Positions 7,402 through 15,432 of a stretch of 20,407 bases of DNA are shown here, piece after piece (the first letter of the stretch is position 1; each line of letters starts with the position of its first letter). The notes under the pieces were generated by a model. It was not told the origin of the DNA and searched no databases. It worked only from the letters and a program-made list of their open reading frames with translations. The stretch comes from Pseudomonadota bacterium (GTDB lineage: Bacteria > Pseudomonadota > Alphaproteobacteria > Rhizobiales > Xanthobacteraceae): NCBI GenBank assembly GCA_023449855.1, contig JAEXHR010000197.1, forward strand, positions 1 through 20,407. Reading direction: 5' to 3'. A program made the position numbers and the translations under genes.

Positions 7402-8375
7402 CAGCTCTTCGGCAGCGGGATCTGGTCGTCGATCAGGGCATCGACCGTCGCTTTCACGTCGACCTTGGCGTCGATCACGCCAGCCTGCTGCAGTGCAAGG
7501 CCGGCGGCGAGGATCGACTCGCGCTGCGGTGCGCCGATGCGGCTGTGGGTGAGCTCGGTGCGCTCCTTGAGCTGCTTGTCGACCACGGCCTCGGGCAGCT
7601 TGGTGACACCGATGAAGGCCTTCTTCAGCTCGGGATAATTCTCCAGCGAATACTTCCGCGCCTCTTCATAGACGGCGAGCACGCGGCGGGCGACATCCGG
7701 ATAGTCCTTCAGGAACTGTTCGCGCACATTGAGGATGCCCCAGGTATTGGCCTCGGGCTTGCGGAAGAACAGTTTGGCGCCGTCTTCCACTTCGGCTTGC
7801 GCCATCATCGGGTCGAGGCCGGCCCATGCATCGACATCGCCGCGGATCAGCGCCGCCTTGCCGTCGGCATGCTGCAGCAGCACCGGGGTGATGTCCTTGT
7901 CGGTGAGTTTGGCGTCGAGCAGCGCGCGGACCAGGAAGATGTGTGGATCGGTGCCGCGGGTCACGGCGACGCGCTTGCCCTTGAGGTCGGCGACGGAGGC
8001 GATCTTGGAGTCCTTCGTCGTCACCAGCGCGGTCCATTCCGGTCGCGAATAGACATAGACCGACTTGATCGGATTGCCGTTGATTTTGGCGACCAGCGCG
8101 GCCGAGCCGGCGGTCGAGCCGAAATCGATCGAGCCGGCATTGAGGAATTCGAGCGCCTTGTTGGAGCCCGCCGACTGCACCCAGGTGATCTTGACGCCGT
8201 CCTTGGCGAATTCCTTCTCCAGCAGGCCGTTCTGCTTGAGGATGATCGAGACCGGATTATAGGTCGCCCAATCCAGGCGAATCTCCTTGAGCGGCTCGGC
8301 GGCGAAAGCGGTGGCGGGCAGCAGCGCTGCGGCGGCAATCAGACCGGCGACCGCGCGCCGTGACATCGTGAACAT
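7401..8375 (-). CDS. ssuA: ABC transporter periplasmic substrate-binding protein, SsuA family
   Basis: A periplasmic binding protein that would deliver an organosulfonate or similar anion to the permease. Its 324 residues begin with a Sec-type signal peptide: basic SRR at 5–7, hydrophobic core GLIAAAALLPA, and likely cleavage after AFA (residue 25). The mature part shows the SsuA/NMT1-like two-lobe pattern: LDWATYNPVS near the N-terminus, SAGSNKALEFLNAGSIDFGSTAGSAAL in lobe 1, then DLKGKRVAVTRGTDPHIFLVRAL, and DAWAGLDPMMAQAE in lobe 2. The start ATG has a strong AGGGGAG 8 bases upstream. That ribosome-binding site lies directly after the stop of a 26-codon leader ORF (8397–8477). No sulfonate monooxygenase gene is in the window, so the substrate is unproven. 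Confidence 0.9.
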   Translation of the reverse strand: MFTMSRRAVAGLIAAAALLPATAFAAEPLKEIRLDWATYNPVSIILKQNGLLEKEFAKDGVKITWVQSAGSNKALEFLNAGSIDFGSTAGSAALVAKINGNPIKSVYVYSRPEWTALVTTKDSKIASVADLKGKRVAVTRGTDPHIFLVRALLDAKLTDKDITPVLLQHADGKAALIRGDVDAWAGLDPMMAQAEVEDGAKLFFRKPEANTWGILNVREQFLKDYPDVARRVLAVYEEARKYSLENYPELKKAFIGVTKLPEAVVDKQLKERTELTHSRIGAPQRESILAAGLALQQAGVIDAKVDVKATVDALIDDQIPLPKS

Positions 8376-8396
8376 GATGAATTCTCCCCTCGGATA

Positions 8397-8477
8397 TCAT
8401 TCGTTGCGCGGCAGCAGCGTCCGCGCCGGCTGCCGGAAGCTGCCGGGCATCGGTACGTTGCGGTGCGGAAACATCAT
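8397..8477 (-). CDS. Candidate 26-residue leader ORF upstream of ssuA
   Basis: An ATGATG opens a 26-codon frame ending in TGA 21 bases before the ssuA ATG. The peptide starts MMFPHRNVPMPG and ends PARTLLPRNE, and is rich in Arg and Pro. By my count G/C content at codon positions 1, 2 and 3 is about 65%, 50% and 88%, the profile of true genes in this genome. No ribosome-binding site precedes it. A TTGACG (8503–8508) followed 16–17 bases later by an A/T-rich TGAAAT/GAAATT would place transcription start at or very near the ATG, so translation could be leaderless. CGGCAGC and GCTGCCG inside the frame can pair, as in an attenuator. It could control ssu expression by translational coupling or ribosome stalling. 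That role is inference. Confidence 0.5.
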   Translation of the reverse strand: MMFPHRNVPMPGSFRQPARTLLPRNE

Positions 8478-8480
8478 TTA

Positions 8481-8508
8481 ATTTCAATTGCTTATGCGAT
8501 TTCGTCAA
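8481..8508 (-). promoter_or_regulatory. Candidate promoter of the ssu operon
   Basis: On the minus strand TTGACG (8508–8503) is followed after 16 bases by TGAAAT (8486–8481), or after 17 by GAAATT, within an A/T-rich patch. This is the only good sigma-70-like -35 match in the gap between ssuA and glnD. The -10 match is weak. Confidence 0.35.
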
Positions 8509-8635
8509 CGAGAAGATATCGCACGTCGAAGCGCTCGCTGTGAGGATGTCGTTTCTTCGATTGCGCAAATGCCAGCATGAACTAACTGTTGGCTGACAAT
8601 CACCGTGACAGCGCCTGCGCCGTCCGATATCCGGG

Positions 8636-11449
8636 ATGCCTATGGACAGTGCTGTGCCCAAGACCGAGACGGCTACCGAAGTTGAATTCGATACGGCGCG
8701 GATAGCGGCCGAGATCGATGCGCTCGCCGCGGAACATCGCGGCAAGAACGATCTCTTTCGTGCCGCGCTTGCGAAGCTGCTCAAGGCCGAACTGATGACG
8801 GCGCGTGAAGCGGCCGAGGCGGTGCTGCTGAAGGACCGCCACGGCCGGCGCTGCGCCGAGCGGCTTTGCGACGTGCAGGACGACATCATCCGCCTGCTGT
8901 TCAACGCAGCGACCAAGCATCTCTATTATTCCCCTCTGCCGTCGAGCGGCGAGCGCATGTCGGTGGTGTCCACCGGTGGCTACGGCCGCGGGCTGATGGC
9001 GCCGGAGTCCGATATCGATCTCCTGTTCATCCTGCCCTACAAGCAGACCGCCTGGGGCGAGCAGGTTGCCGAGGTCATTCTCTATTGCCTGTGGGACATG
9101 GGGCTGAAGGTCGGCCACGCCACCCGCTCCGTGGATGAATCGATTCGCCAGGCGCGCGGCGACATGACCATCCGCACGGCGATCCTCGAAACGCGCTTTC
9201 TTGCCGGCGACAAGGAGCTGTACGAAGAGCTCGTCACCCGTTTCGATGCCGAAGTGGTGCAGGGCACCGCCGCCGAATTCGTCGCGGCGAAACTCGCCGA
9301 ACGCGAGGAGCGGCATCGCCGCGGCGGCCAGTCGCGTTATCTGGTCGAGCCGAATGTGAAAGACGGCAAGGGCGGGTTGCGCGATCTGCACACGGTGTTC
9401 TGGATCGCGAAATATGTCTATCGCGTGCGCGACAGCAAGGAACTGGTGGCGCGTGGCGTGTTCGACGCGCAGGAATATCGCACCTTCCGGCGCTGTGAGG
9501 ATTTCCTGTGGTCGGTCCGCTGCAACATCCACTTCCTGACAAGGCGGCCGGAAGAACGGCTGTCCTTCGATCTGCAGCGCGAGATCGCGGTGCGCCTCGG
9601 CTACACCTCGCATCCCGGCATGCAGGACGTCGAGCGCTTCATGAAGCACTACTTCCTGATCGCGAAGGAGGTCGGAGACCTCACTGCAATCCTGTGCGCG
9701 AAGCTGGAAGACCAGCAGGCCAAGCCGGCGCCGGCACTGACGCGGATGATGGCCAAGCTGCGGCCGGACAACAAGCGCCGCCGCGTGCCCGGCAGCGACG
9801 CCTTCATCATCGACAACAACCGCATCAATCTGGCCGCACCGGATGTCTTCAAGGAAGACCCGGTCAATCTGATGCGCTTCTTCCGCCTGGCGCAGAAGAA
9901 CAATCTGGCCTTTCATCCTGACGCCATGCGCACGGCAACGCGTTCGCTGCGGCTGATCACCCAGGAGGTGCGCGAGGATCCCGAGGCCAACAAGATCTTC
10001 ATGGAGATCCTGACCTCGGACAATGCCGAGATCGTGCTGCGGCGGATGAACGAGACCGGCGTGCTCGGTCATTTCATTCGCGCCTTCGGCCGCATCGTCT
10101 CGATGATGCAGTTCAACATGTATCATCACTATACGGTGGATGAGCATCTGATCCGCTGCATCGGCATCCTTCAGGAGATCGAGCGCGGCGGCAACGAAGA
10201 GTTCGCGCTAGCGTCAGATCTGATGCGCAAGATCCGTCCGGAGCATCGCGCGGTGATCTACATCACCGTGCTGTTGCACGACATCGCCAAGGGACGGCCG
10301 GAAGATCACTCCATCGCCGGCGCCAAGGTGGCGCGGCGGCTGTGCCCGCGGCTCGGCTTCAACGCTGGCGATACGGATCTGGTGGCGTGGCTGATCGAGG
10401 AACATCTCACGATGTCCACGGTGGCGCAGTCACGCGATCTGTCAGACGCCAAGACCATCGAGAATTTCGCCGCGGTGGTGCAATCGGTCGAGCAGATGAA
10501 GCTGCTGACGATCCTGACCACGGCGGATATTCGCGGCGTCGGTCCGGGCGTGTGGAACGGCTGGAAGGCGCAGCTCTTGCGCACGCTGTATTACGAGACC
10601 GAGCCGGTGCTGACCGGCGGCTTCTCGGAAGTGAACCGTGCCCAGCGGATCGCCGTGGCGCAGGCCGAATTCCGCCGCTCGTTCACGGAGTGGCCGGAGC
10701 AGCAGCTCAGCGCCTATATCTCGCGGCATTATCCGGCCTACTGGCTCAAGGTCGATCTGGAGCGCAAGATCCGCCACGCGCGCTTCCTGCAGGCGAGCGA
10801 ACAGGCCGGCCACAAGCTGGCGATCAATGTCGGCTTCGACGAGGCGCGCGCCGTCACCGAACTGACGATTCTCGCGGTCGACCATCCATGGCTGCTGTCG
10901 ATCATCGCCGGCGCCTGCGCCGCGGCCGGCGCGAACATCGTCGACGCGCAGATCTATACGACCACCGACGGACGTGCGCTCGACACGATCGCAATCTCCC
11001 GGGAATACGACCGCGACGATGACGAAGGCCGCCGCGCAACGCGGATCGGCGACATGATCGAGGATGTGCTCGAAGGGAAGGTGCGTTTGCCGGAAACGGT
11101 AGCGAAGCGCACGTCGTCGAACTCCTCGAAGAAGGCGGCGCTGAAGGCCTTCACGGTCGAGCCCGAGGTGATCGTGAACAATCAGTGGTCGGATCGCTAT
11201 ACGGTGATCGAGGTCTCAGGCCTCGACCGGCCGGGCCTGCTGTATCAACTGACTACGGCGATCTCGAAGCTCAACCTCAACATCGCTTCGGCGCATGTGG
11301 CGACTTTCGGCGAGCGCGCGCGTGACGTGTTCTATGTGACCGATCTGCTTGGTGCGCAGATCACCGCGCCCACACGTCAGGCCGCGATCAAGCGGGCGCT
11401 GATTCATCTGCTCGCCAATAGCGAGACGGTCGAGAAGCCGGCAGCGTAA
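8636..11449 (+). CDS. glnD: PII uridylyltransferase / uridylyl-removing enzyme GlnD
   Basis: GlnD senses glutamine and adds UMP to, or removes it from, PII proteins (GlnB/GlnK), controlling ammonium assimilation and, in nitrogen fixers, nif expression. The 937-residue protein has all expected domains. The nucleotidyltransferase has STGGYGRG (residues 114–119) and SDIDLL with metal-binding D126/D128. The PII-interacting helical region contains GQSRYLVEPNVKDGKGGLRDLHTVFW. The HD hydrolase domain has YHHYTVDEHLIR and LLHDIAKG (H548/D549). Two C-terminal ACT domains begin near ELTILAVDHPWLLS (about 742) and YTVIEVSGLDRPGLLYQL (about 855). A second ATG three codons in (8642, MDSAVPK) may be the true start; neither has a clear ribosome-binding site. 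A repeat element follows the stop by 5 bases. Confidence 0.96.
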   Translation: MPMDSAVPKTETATEVEFDTARIAAEIDALAAEHRGKNDLFRAALAKLLKAELMTAREAAEAVLLKDRHGRRCAERLCDVQDDIIRLLFNAATKHLYYSPLPSSGERMSVVSTGGYGRGLMAPESDIDLLFILPYKQTAWGEQVAEVILYCLWDMGLKVGHATRSVDESIRQARGDMTIRTAILETRFLAGDKELYEELVTRFDAEVVQGTAAEFVAAKLAEREERHRRGGQSRYLVEPNVKDGKGGLRDLHTVFWIAKYVYRVRDSKELVARGVFDAQEYRTFRRCEDFLWSVRCNIHFLTRRPEERLSFDLQREIAVRLGYTSHPGMQDVERFMKHYFLIAKEVGDLTAILCAKLEDQQAKPAPALTRMMAKLRPDNKRRRVPGSDAFIIDNNRINLAAPDVFKEDPVNLMRFFRLAQKNNLAFHPDAMRTATRSLRLITQEVREDPEANKIFMEILTSDNAEIVLRRMNETGVLGHFIRAFGRIVSMMQFNMYHHYTVDEHLIRCIGILQEIERGGNEEFALASDLMRKIRPEHRAVIYITVLLHDIAKGRPEDHSIAGAKVARRLCPRLGFNAGDTDLVAWLIEEHLTMSTVAQSRDLSDAKTIENFAAVVQSVEQMKLLTILTTADIRGVGPGVWNGWKAQLLRTLYYETEPVLTGGFSEVNRAQRIAVAQAEFRRSFTEWPEQQLSAYISRHYPAYWLKVDLERKIRHARFLQASEQAGHKLAINVGFDEARAVTELTILAVDHPWLLSIIAGACAAAGANIVDAQIYTTTDGRALDTIAISREYDRDDDEGRRATRIGDMIEDVLEGKVRLPETVAKRTSSNSSKKAALKAFTVEPEVIVNNQWSDRYTVIEVSGLDRPGLLYQLTTAISKLNLNIASAHVATFGERARDVFYVTDLLGAQITAPTRQAAIKRALIHLLANSETVEKPAA

Positions 11450-11454
11450 CTCCT

Positions 11455-11569
11455 CCCCTCATCCTGAGGAGCCGCGTAGCGGCGTCTCGAAGGATGGCCG
11501 CGAGCTCGGAGCGCCGGCAACTCATGGTTCGAGACGGCCGCCAAGAAGCGGCCTCCTCACCATGAGGGG
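11455..11569. repeat. Dispersed palindromic repeat, family B copy 1
   Basis: Starts CCCTCATCCTGAGGAGC and ends CCTCCTCACCATGAGGGG, with internal inverted blocks CGTCTCGAAGGATG and CATGGTTCGAGACG, so the whole element is an imperfect long palindrome. It lies between convergent glnD and the alkyltransferase gene. The second copy is at 15303–15403. The conserved parts are the arms; the centre differs between copies. Confidence 0.85.
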
Positions 11570-11576
11570 CTGAGTG

Positions 11577-12098
11577 TTAGGCCACCTCCACGCCCTCATG
11601 CCGGAGCAGCCAGCGTTTTCGCTCTATGCCGCCGCCGTAACCTGTGAGCGCGCCGTTAGCGCCGATCAGGCGATGGCAGGGCACGACCACGCTCAGGGGA
11701 TTCGATCCATTGGCGTGACCGACCGCGCGCATCGCTGCCGGTGAACCAAGCCGTGCGGCGAGGGTGCCGTAGCTGAGTGTTGTGCCGGCAGGGATATTGC
11801 GCAGCGCAGTCCAGACTCGCTTCTGAAAGTCCGTGCCGGGGATATGGCAGGGGACCGCGCTCAGCTGATCGAGATCGCCGCCGAAGTAACGCGTGAGCGC
11901 CCGGCGAATCATGTCAGGGGCGGGTGCATCGACGAGCGGCGCCGAGCCGAGATAACGGCGGAGCGACGTGTTCAGGCGATCTTCGTAGTCGGTCCAGTCC
12001 AGCGCGCAGAGCGCACCATCCGTATTCGTCACCAATAGCGCCGTGCCGATCGGCGTTTCCAGCCGGTCGAGATGGAGCGGTGCAGCGGGCTTTGCCAT
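11577..12098 (-). CDS. ogt: Methylated-DNA--protein-cysteine S-methyltransferase (Ogt/AGT)
   Basis: This suicide repair protein moves alkyl groups from O6-alkylguanine (and O4-alkylthymine) onto its own cysteine. From the ATG at 12098 it has 173 residues, normal for stand-alone Ogt without an Ada domain. The acceptor is C141 in SVVVPCHRLIG, followed by GALTGYGGGIERKRWLLRHE. The DNA-binding helix region TTLSYGTLAARLGSPAAMRAVGHANGSNP carries the flipping Arg (R124) and the Asn hinge (N130). The open frame runs upstream to 12200, but that part is encoded by a palindromic repeat and a perfect palindrome. The real start must be 12098 (MAKPAAP) or 12113 (MSRHVMAK). Neither has a good ribosome-binding site. 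Confidence 0.92.
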   Translation of the reverse strand: MAKPAAPLHLDRLETPIGTALLVTNTDGALCALDWTDYEDRLNTSLRRYLGSAPLVDAPAPDMIRRALTRYFGGDLDQLSAVPCHIPGTDFQKRVWTALRNIPAGTTLSYGTLAARLGSPAAMRAVGHANGSNPLSVVVPCHRLIGANGALTGYGGGIERKRWLLRHEGVEVA

Positions 12099-12130
12099 GA
12101 CATGTCGGCTCATCACATGAGAACGCCGAC

Positions 12131-12145
12131 CGTATCGTCGATACG
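12131..12145. promoter_or_regulatory. Perfect 15-bp palindrome upstream of ogt
   Basis: CGTATCGTCGATACG has 7-bp arms around a single T. It lies 17 to 32 bases upstream of the two candidate ogt start codons, where a repressor or activator would act. No regulator is identified, and it is not an Ada-box sequence that I recognise. Confidence 0.4.
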
Positions 12146-12177
12146 ATCGGCGGACAGCCCGATTTCCGATGATCTGC

Positions 12178-12263
12178 AGCCCGGATGGAGCGAAGCGCAA
12201 TCCGGGGACCGGCGATATGCTGAGGCTCTGAATCCCCGGATTTCGCTGCGCTCCATCCGGGCT
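12178..12263. repeat. REP-like palindromic repeat, family D
   Basis: Two 31-base arms, from AGCCCGGATGGAGCG to its inverted counterpart CGCTCCATCCGGGCT, match at all but two positions by my reading, around a 24-base centre. The inner part GCGAAGCGCAATCCG resembles family A (GCGAAGCGTAATCCG), so the families are probably related. It lies just past the phaR stop and could terminate phaR on the minus strand. It overlaps the false N-terminal extension of ogt. Confidence 0.85.
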
Positions 12264-12276
12264 ACGGGACCGAGCC

Positions 12277-12873
12277 TTACTCGCTCTTCGGCTCGTGCGA
12301 CATACGTTCGAGGCGGTCCTGCATATCCTTCATCTGGCGGCGCAGGTCGTCGATATTGTCGCCGTTGGCAGGGGCCGGCTCCGGCGCCTTCTCCGGCTCT
12401 GCAGCGCTGCCACCACGCGGCGGCACGAAGGGCTTGAACATGGAGAAGGTCTGCTGGAACAGCTCCATGTTGCGGCGGACGGTTTCTTCCAGCGGCGCGA
12501 ACGGGGTCATGCCGAAGGTGTTCGTCATCTGCTTGCGGAACTTCTCCTGCTCGCGCGTCAGCGAATCGATCGACTGTTCCAGATATTTCGGCACCACCAT
12601 CTGCATGCTGTCGCCGTAGAAGCGGATCAGCTGGCGCAGGAACGTGGTCGGCAAGAGGTTCTGGCCGGCCTTGTTTTCCTGTTCGAAGATGATTTGCGCG
12701 AGCACCTGTCGGGTAATGTCGTCGCCGGTCTTGGCGTCGTAGACGAGGAAATCCTCGCCGTCCTTCACCATGGCGGCGAGGTCTTCCAGCGTTACATACG
12801 TACTCGTCCCGGTATTATAGAGCCGGCGGTTCGCATATTTTTTGATGGTGGTCGGTTGATCTGTTTTCGCCAT
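12277..12873 (-). CDS. phaR: Polyhydroxyalkanoate synthesis repressor PhaR
   Basis: PhaR is a DNA-binding regulator that also binds PHA granules and represses phasin and other pha genes until polymer is present. The 198-residue protein begins with the conserved PHB_acc_N domain: IKKYANRRLYNTGTSTYVTLEDLAAMV and FLVYDAKTGDDITRQVLAQIIFEQE, about residues 10–70. The PHB_acc region LLPTTFLRQLIRFYGDSMQMVVPKYLEQS follows near 73–101. The C-terminal 50 residues are Pro/Ala/Glu-rich and end in a probable coiled coil (DDLRRQMKDMQDRLERM). The gene is divergent from phaA across 329 bases that hold several palindromes. Its ATG has only a weak upstream AGG/GAG. The position next to phaA and phaB makes the assignment very firm. 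Confidence 0.96.
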   Translation of the reverse strand: MAKTDQPTTIKKYANRRLYNTGTSTYVTLEDLAAMVKDGEDFLVYDAKTGDDITRQVLAQIIFEQENKAGQNLLPTTFLRQLIRFYGDSMQMVVPKYLEQSIDSLTREQEKFRKQMTNTFGMTPFAPLEETVRRNMELFQQTFSMFKPFVPPRGGSAAEPEKAPEPAPANGDNIDDLRRQMKDMQDRLERMSHEPKSE

Positions 12874-13202
12874 GGCTCACTTACCTACCGGTGACGGGAA
12901 ACCTTTCGGCAATGCGCCAAAAAGGCCAATCGGATTGGGTGGTCGAACAACGCAATGCAATAAAGTAAGCACTTTCAAAGTGCCTCGGCTACCGTTTTGT
13001 GCGTCACGGTTAAAATCGCGGCATGATTGTGCTATGCAATGCGACATTGGTGCCAATTTTGGTGCGCTGCGGTCGGAAATGGCCGCAGGTCCAATTGACA
13101 CGGAGACACCAGTTTTAAGAGGATGCGCGCCAAGCGGCACCAGCCGCCTCGGCGCGATGAAAGTCGAACAAGCCCACTTCAAAACAACAACAGGAGATGT
13201 CC
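12874..13202. promoter_or_regulatory. phaR–phaA divergent control region
   Basis: This 329-base gap has no convincing gene. It is clearly richer in A/T than the flanks and holds CCAATCGGATTGG (12926–12938), GCACTTTCAAAGTGC (12969–12983) and ATTGGTGCCAAT (13046–13057). It also holds TGC-rich GCAATGCAATA (12952–12962) and TATGCAATGCGAC (13033–13045). A consensus -35 TTGACA at 13095–13100 is followed by TTTTAAGA, and may be part of the phaA promoter. PhaR of other alphaproteobacteria is reported to bind TGC-rich elements, so autoregulation from here is a fair inference. Confidence 0.55.
12969..12983. promoter_or_regulatory. Perfect 15-bp palindrome, candidate operator
   Basis: GCACTTTCAAAGTGC has 7-bp arms around one central base, about 100 bases upstream of phaR. 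Its symmetry fits a dimeric repressor site. Which protein binds is unknown. Confidence 0.4.
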
Positions 13203-14381
<1,179 letters not shown>

Positions 14382-14458
14382 AAGGGCGGCACGCGCTGAA
14401 AACTTCGGCGCGTGATTGCACTGCACACATCGATTGACGTTGCATCGTCGATCAAATC

Positions 14459-14491
14459 AAAACGCCCGGCGCAATGCGCCGGGCGTTTTTT
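14459..14491 (+). terminator. Intrinsic terminator after phaA
   Basis: A perfect 12-bp stem, AACGCCCGGCGC (14461–14472) with GCGCCGGGCGTT (14476–14487), has a 3-base AAT loop. It is followed by a T-run (seven T including the stem end) and preceded by A residues. This is the clearest rho-independent terminator in the window. The flanking A and T runs would let it work in both directions. Confidence 0.92.
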
Positions 14492-14527
14492 CTTGATGTT
14501 CATCGTAGCGCCAGCTTAACTCGCTAC

Positions 14528-14533
14528 TATAAT
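14528..14533 (+). promoter_or_regulatory. Candidate phaB -10 box (TATAAT)
   Basis: A consensus TATAAT lies 27 bases upstream of the phaB ATG and 37 bases past the phaA terminator. At the proper distance I see no good -35 hexamer (GTAGCG at 14505–14510), so an activator or extended element may be needed. It supports phaB having its own promoter. Confidence 0.45.
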
Positions 14534-14559
14534 TTCAGAATTGATTTTGGGAGGACGAC

Positions 14560-15285
14560 ATGGCGCGCGTAGCAGTGGTGACCGGTGGAACACGAGGCAT
14601 TGGCGCAGCCATCAGCAAGGCGTTGAAGGACGCGGGCTACAAGGTTGCCGCGACCTATGCCGGCAACGACGCTGCTGCCGAGAAGTTCAAGAGCGAGACC
14701 GGCATCCCCGTCTACAAATGGGACGTCTCGTCGTTCGAGGCCTGCGCTGAAGGAATCAAGAAGGTCGAGGCCGAACTCGGGCCGGTGGAAGTGCTGGTCA
14801 ACAATGCCGGCATCACCAAAGATGGTGCCTTTCACAAGATGACACCCGAGTCCTGGCATGCAGTCGTGAACACCAATCTCGGCTCGCTCTTCAACATGAC
14901 CAAGCCTGTCATCGAGGGGATGCGGTCGCGCAAGTTCGGCCGTGTCATCAACATTTCATCGATCAACGGCCAGAAGGGCCAGTTCGGTCAGGTCAATTAC
15001 TCCGCTGCCAAGGCCGGCGATATCGGCTTCACCAAGGCGCTCGCGCTGGAGAACGCCAAGCTCGGCATCACCGTGAACGTGATTTGTCCCGGCTATATCA
15101 ACACGGAGATGGTGCAGGCGGTGCCGAAGGATGTGCTGGAGAAGAGCATTCTTCCGCTGATTCCCGTCGGCCGCCTGGGCGAGCCCGAGGAAATCGCGCG
15201 TGCCGTGCTGTTCCTCGCGGCGGACGATGCCGGCTTCGTCACCGGTTCGACGCTGACGGTGAATGGCGGGCAGTATCACGCGTAA
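14560..15285 (+). CDS. phaB: Acetoacetyl-CoA reductase PhaB
   Basis: NADPH-dependent reduction of acetoacetyl-CoA to (R)-3-hydroxybutyryl-CoA, the monomer for PHA synthase. The 241-residue short-chain dehydrogenase has the nucleotide-binding TGGTRGIG (8–15), NNAG (81–84), catalytic N106, S134 in INISSINGQKGQFGQ, and Y147/K151 in NYSAAKAG. The GQKGQFGQ stretch is a mark of PhaB against FabG. The ending TVNGGQYHA is also typical of PhaB. GGGAGG at 14549–14554, 5 bases before the ATG, is a strong ribosome-binding site. PHA synthase (phaC) is not in this window. Confidence 0.96.
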   Translation: MARVAVVTGGTRGIGAAISKALKDAGYKVAATYAGNDAAAEKFKSETGIPVYKWDVSSFEACAEGIKKVEAELGPVEVLVNNAGITKDGAFHKMTPESWHAVVNTNLGSLFNMTKPVIEGMRSRKFGRVINISSINGQKGQFGQVNYSAAKAGDIGFTKALALENAKLGITVNVICPGYINTEMVQAVPKDVLEKSILPLIPVGRLGEPEEIARAVLFLAADDAGFVTGSTLTVNGGQYHA

Positions 15286-15302
15286 GCGAAGACATTCTCC
15301 GT

Positions 15303-15403
15303 CCTCATCCTGAGGAGCCCGCTCTTGCGGGCGTCTCGAAGGATGTGCATGCATCTCATGGTTCGAGACGGCCGCTGAAGAAGCGGCCTCCTCACCATGA
15401 GGG
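15303..15403. repeat. Dispersed palindromic repeat, family B copy 2
   Basis: Starts CCTCATCCTGAGGAGC and ends CCTCCTCACCATGAGGG. Inner blocks are GCGTCTCGAAGGATG and CATGGTTCGAGACGGCCGC, shared with 11455–11569. It lies 18 bases after the phaB stop and 30 bases before the exporter start, so it may act as a phaB terminator. Confidence 0.85.
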
Positions 15404-15432
15404 CCAGAGTTGGCCTGTGACACAGGGCCAGC

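Noticed and set aside
8600..10147. 515-codon minus-strand frame opposite glnD
   Set aside because: Antisense shadow of glnD, rich in His, Gln and Arg, with no recognisable motif.
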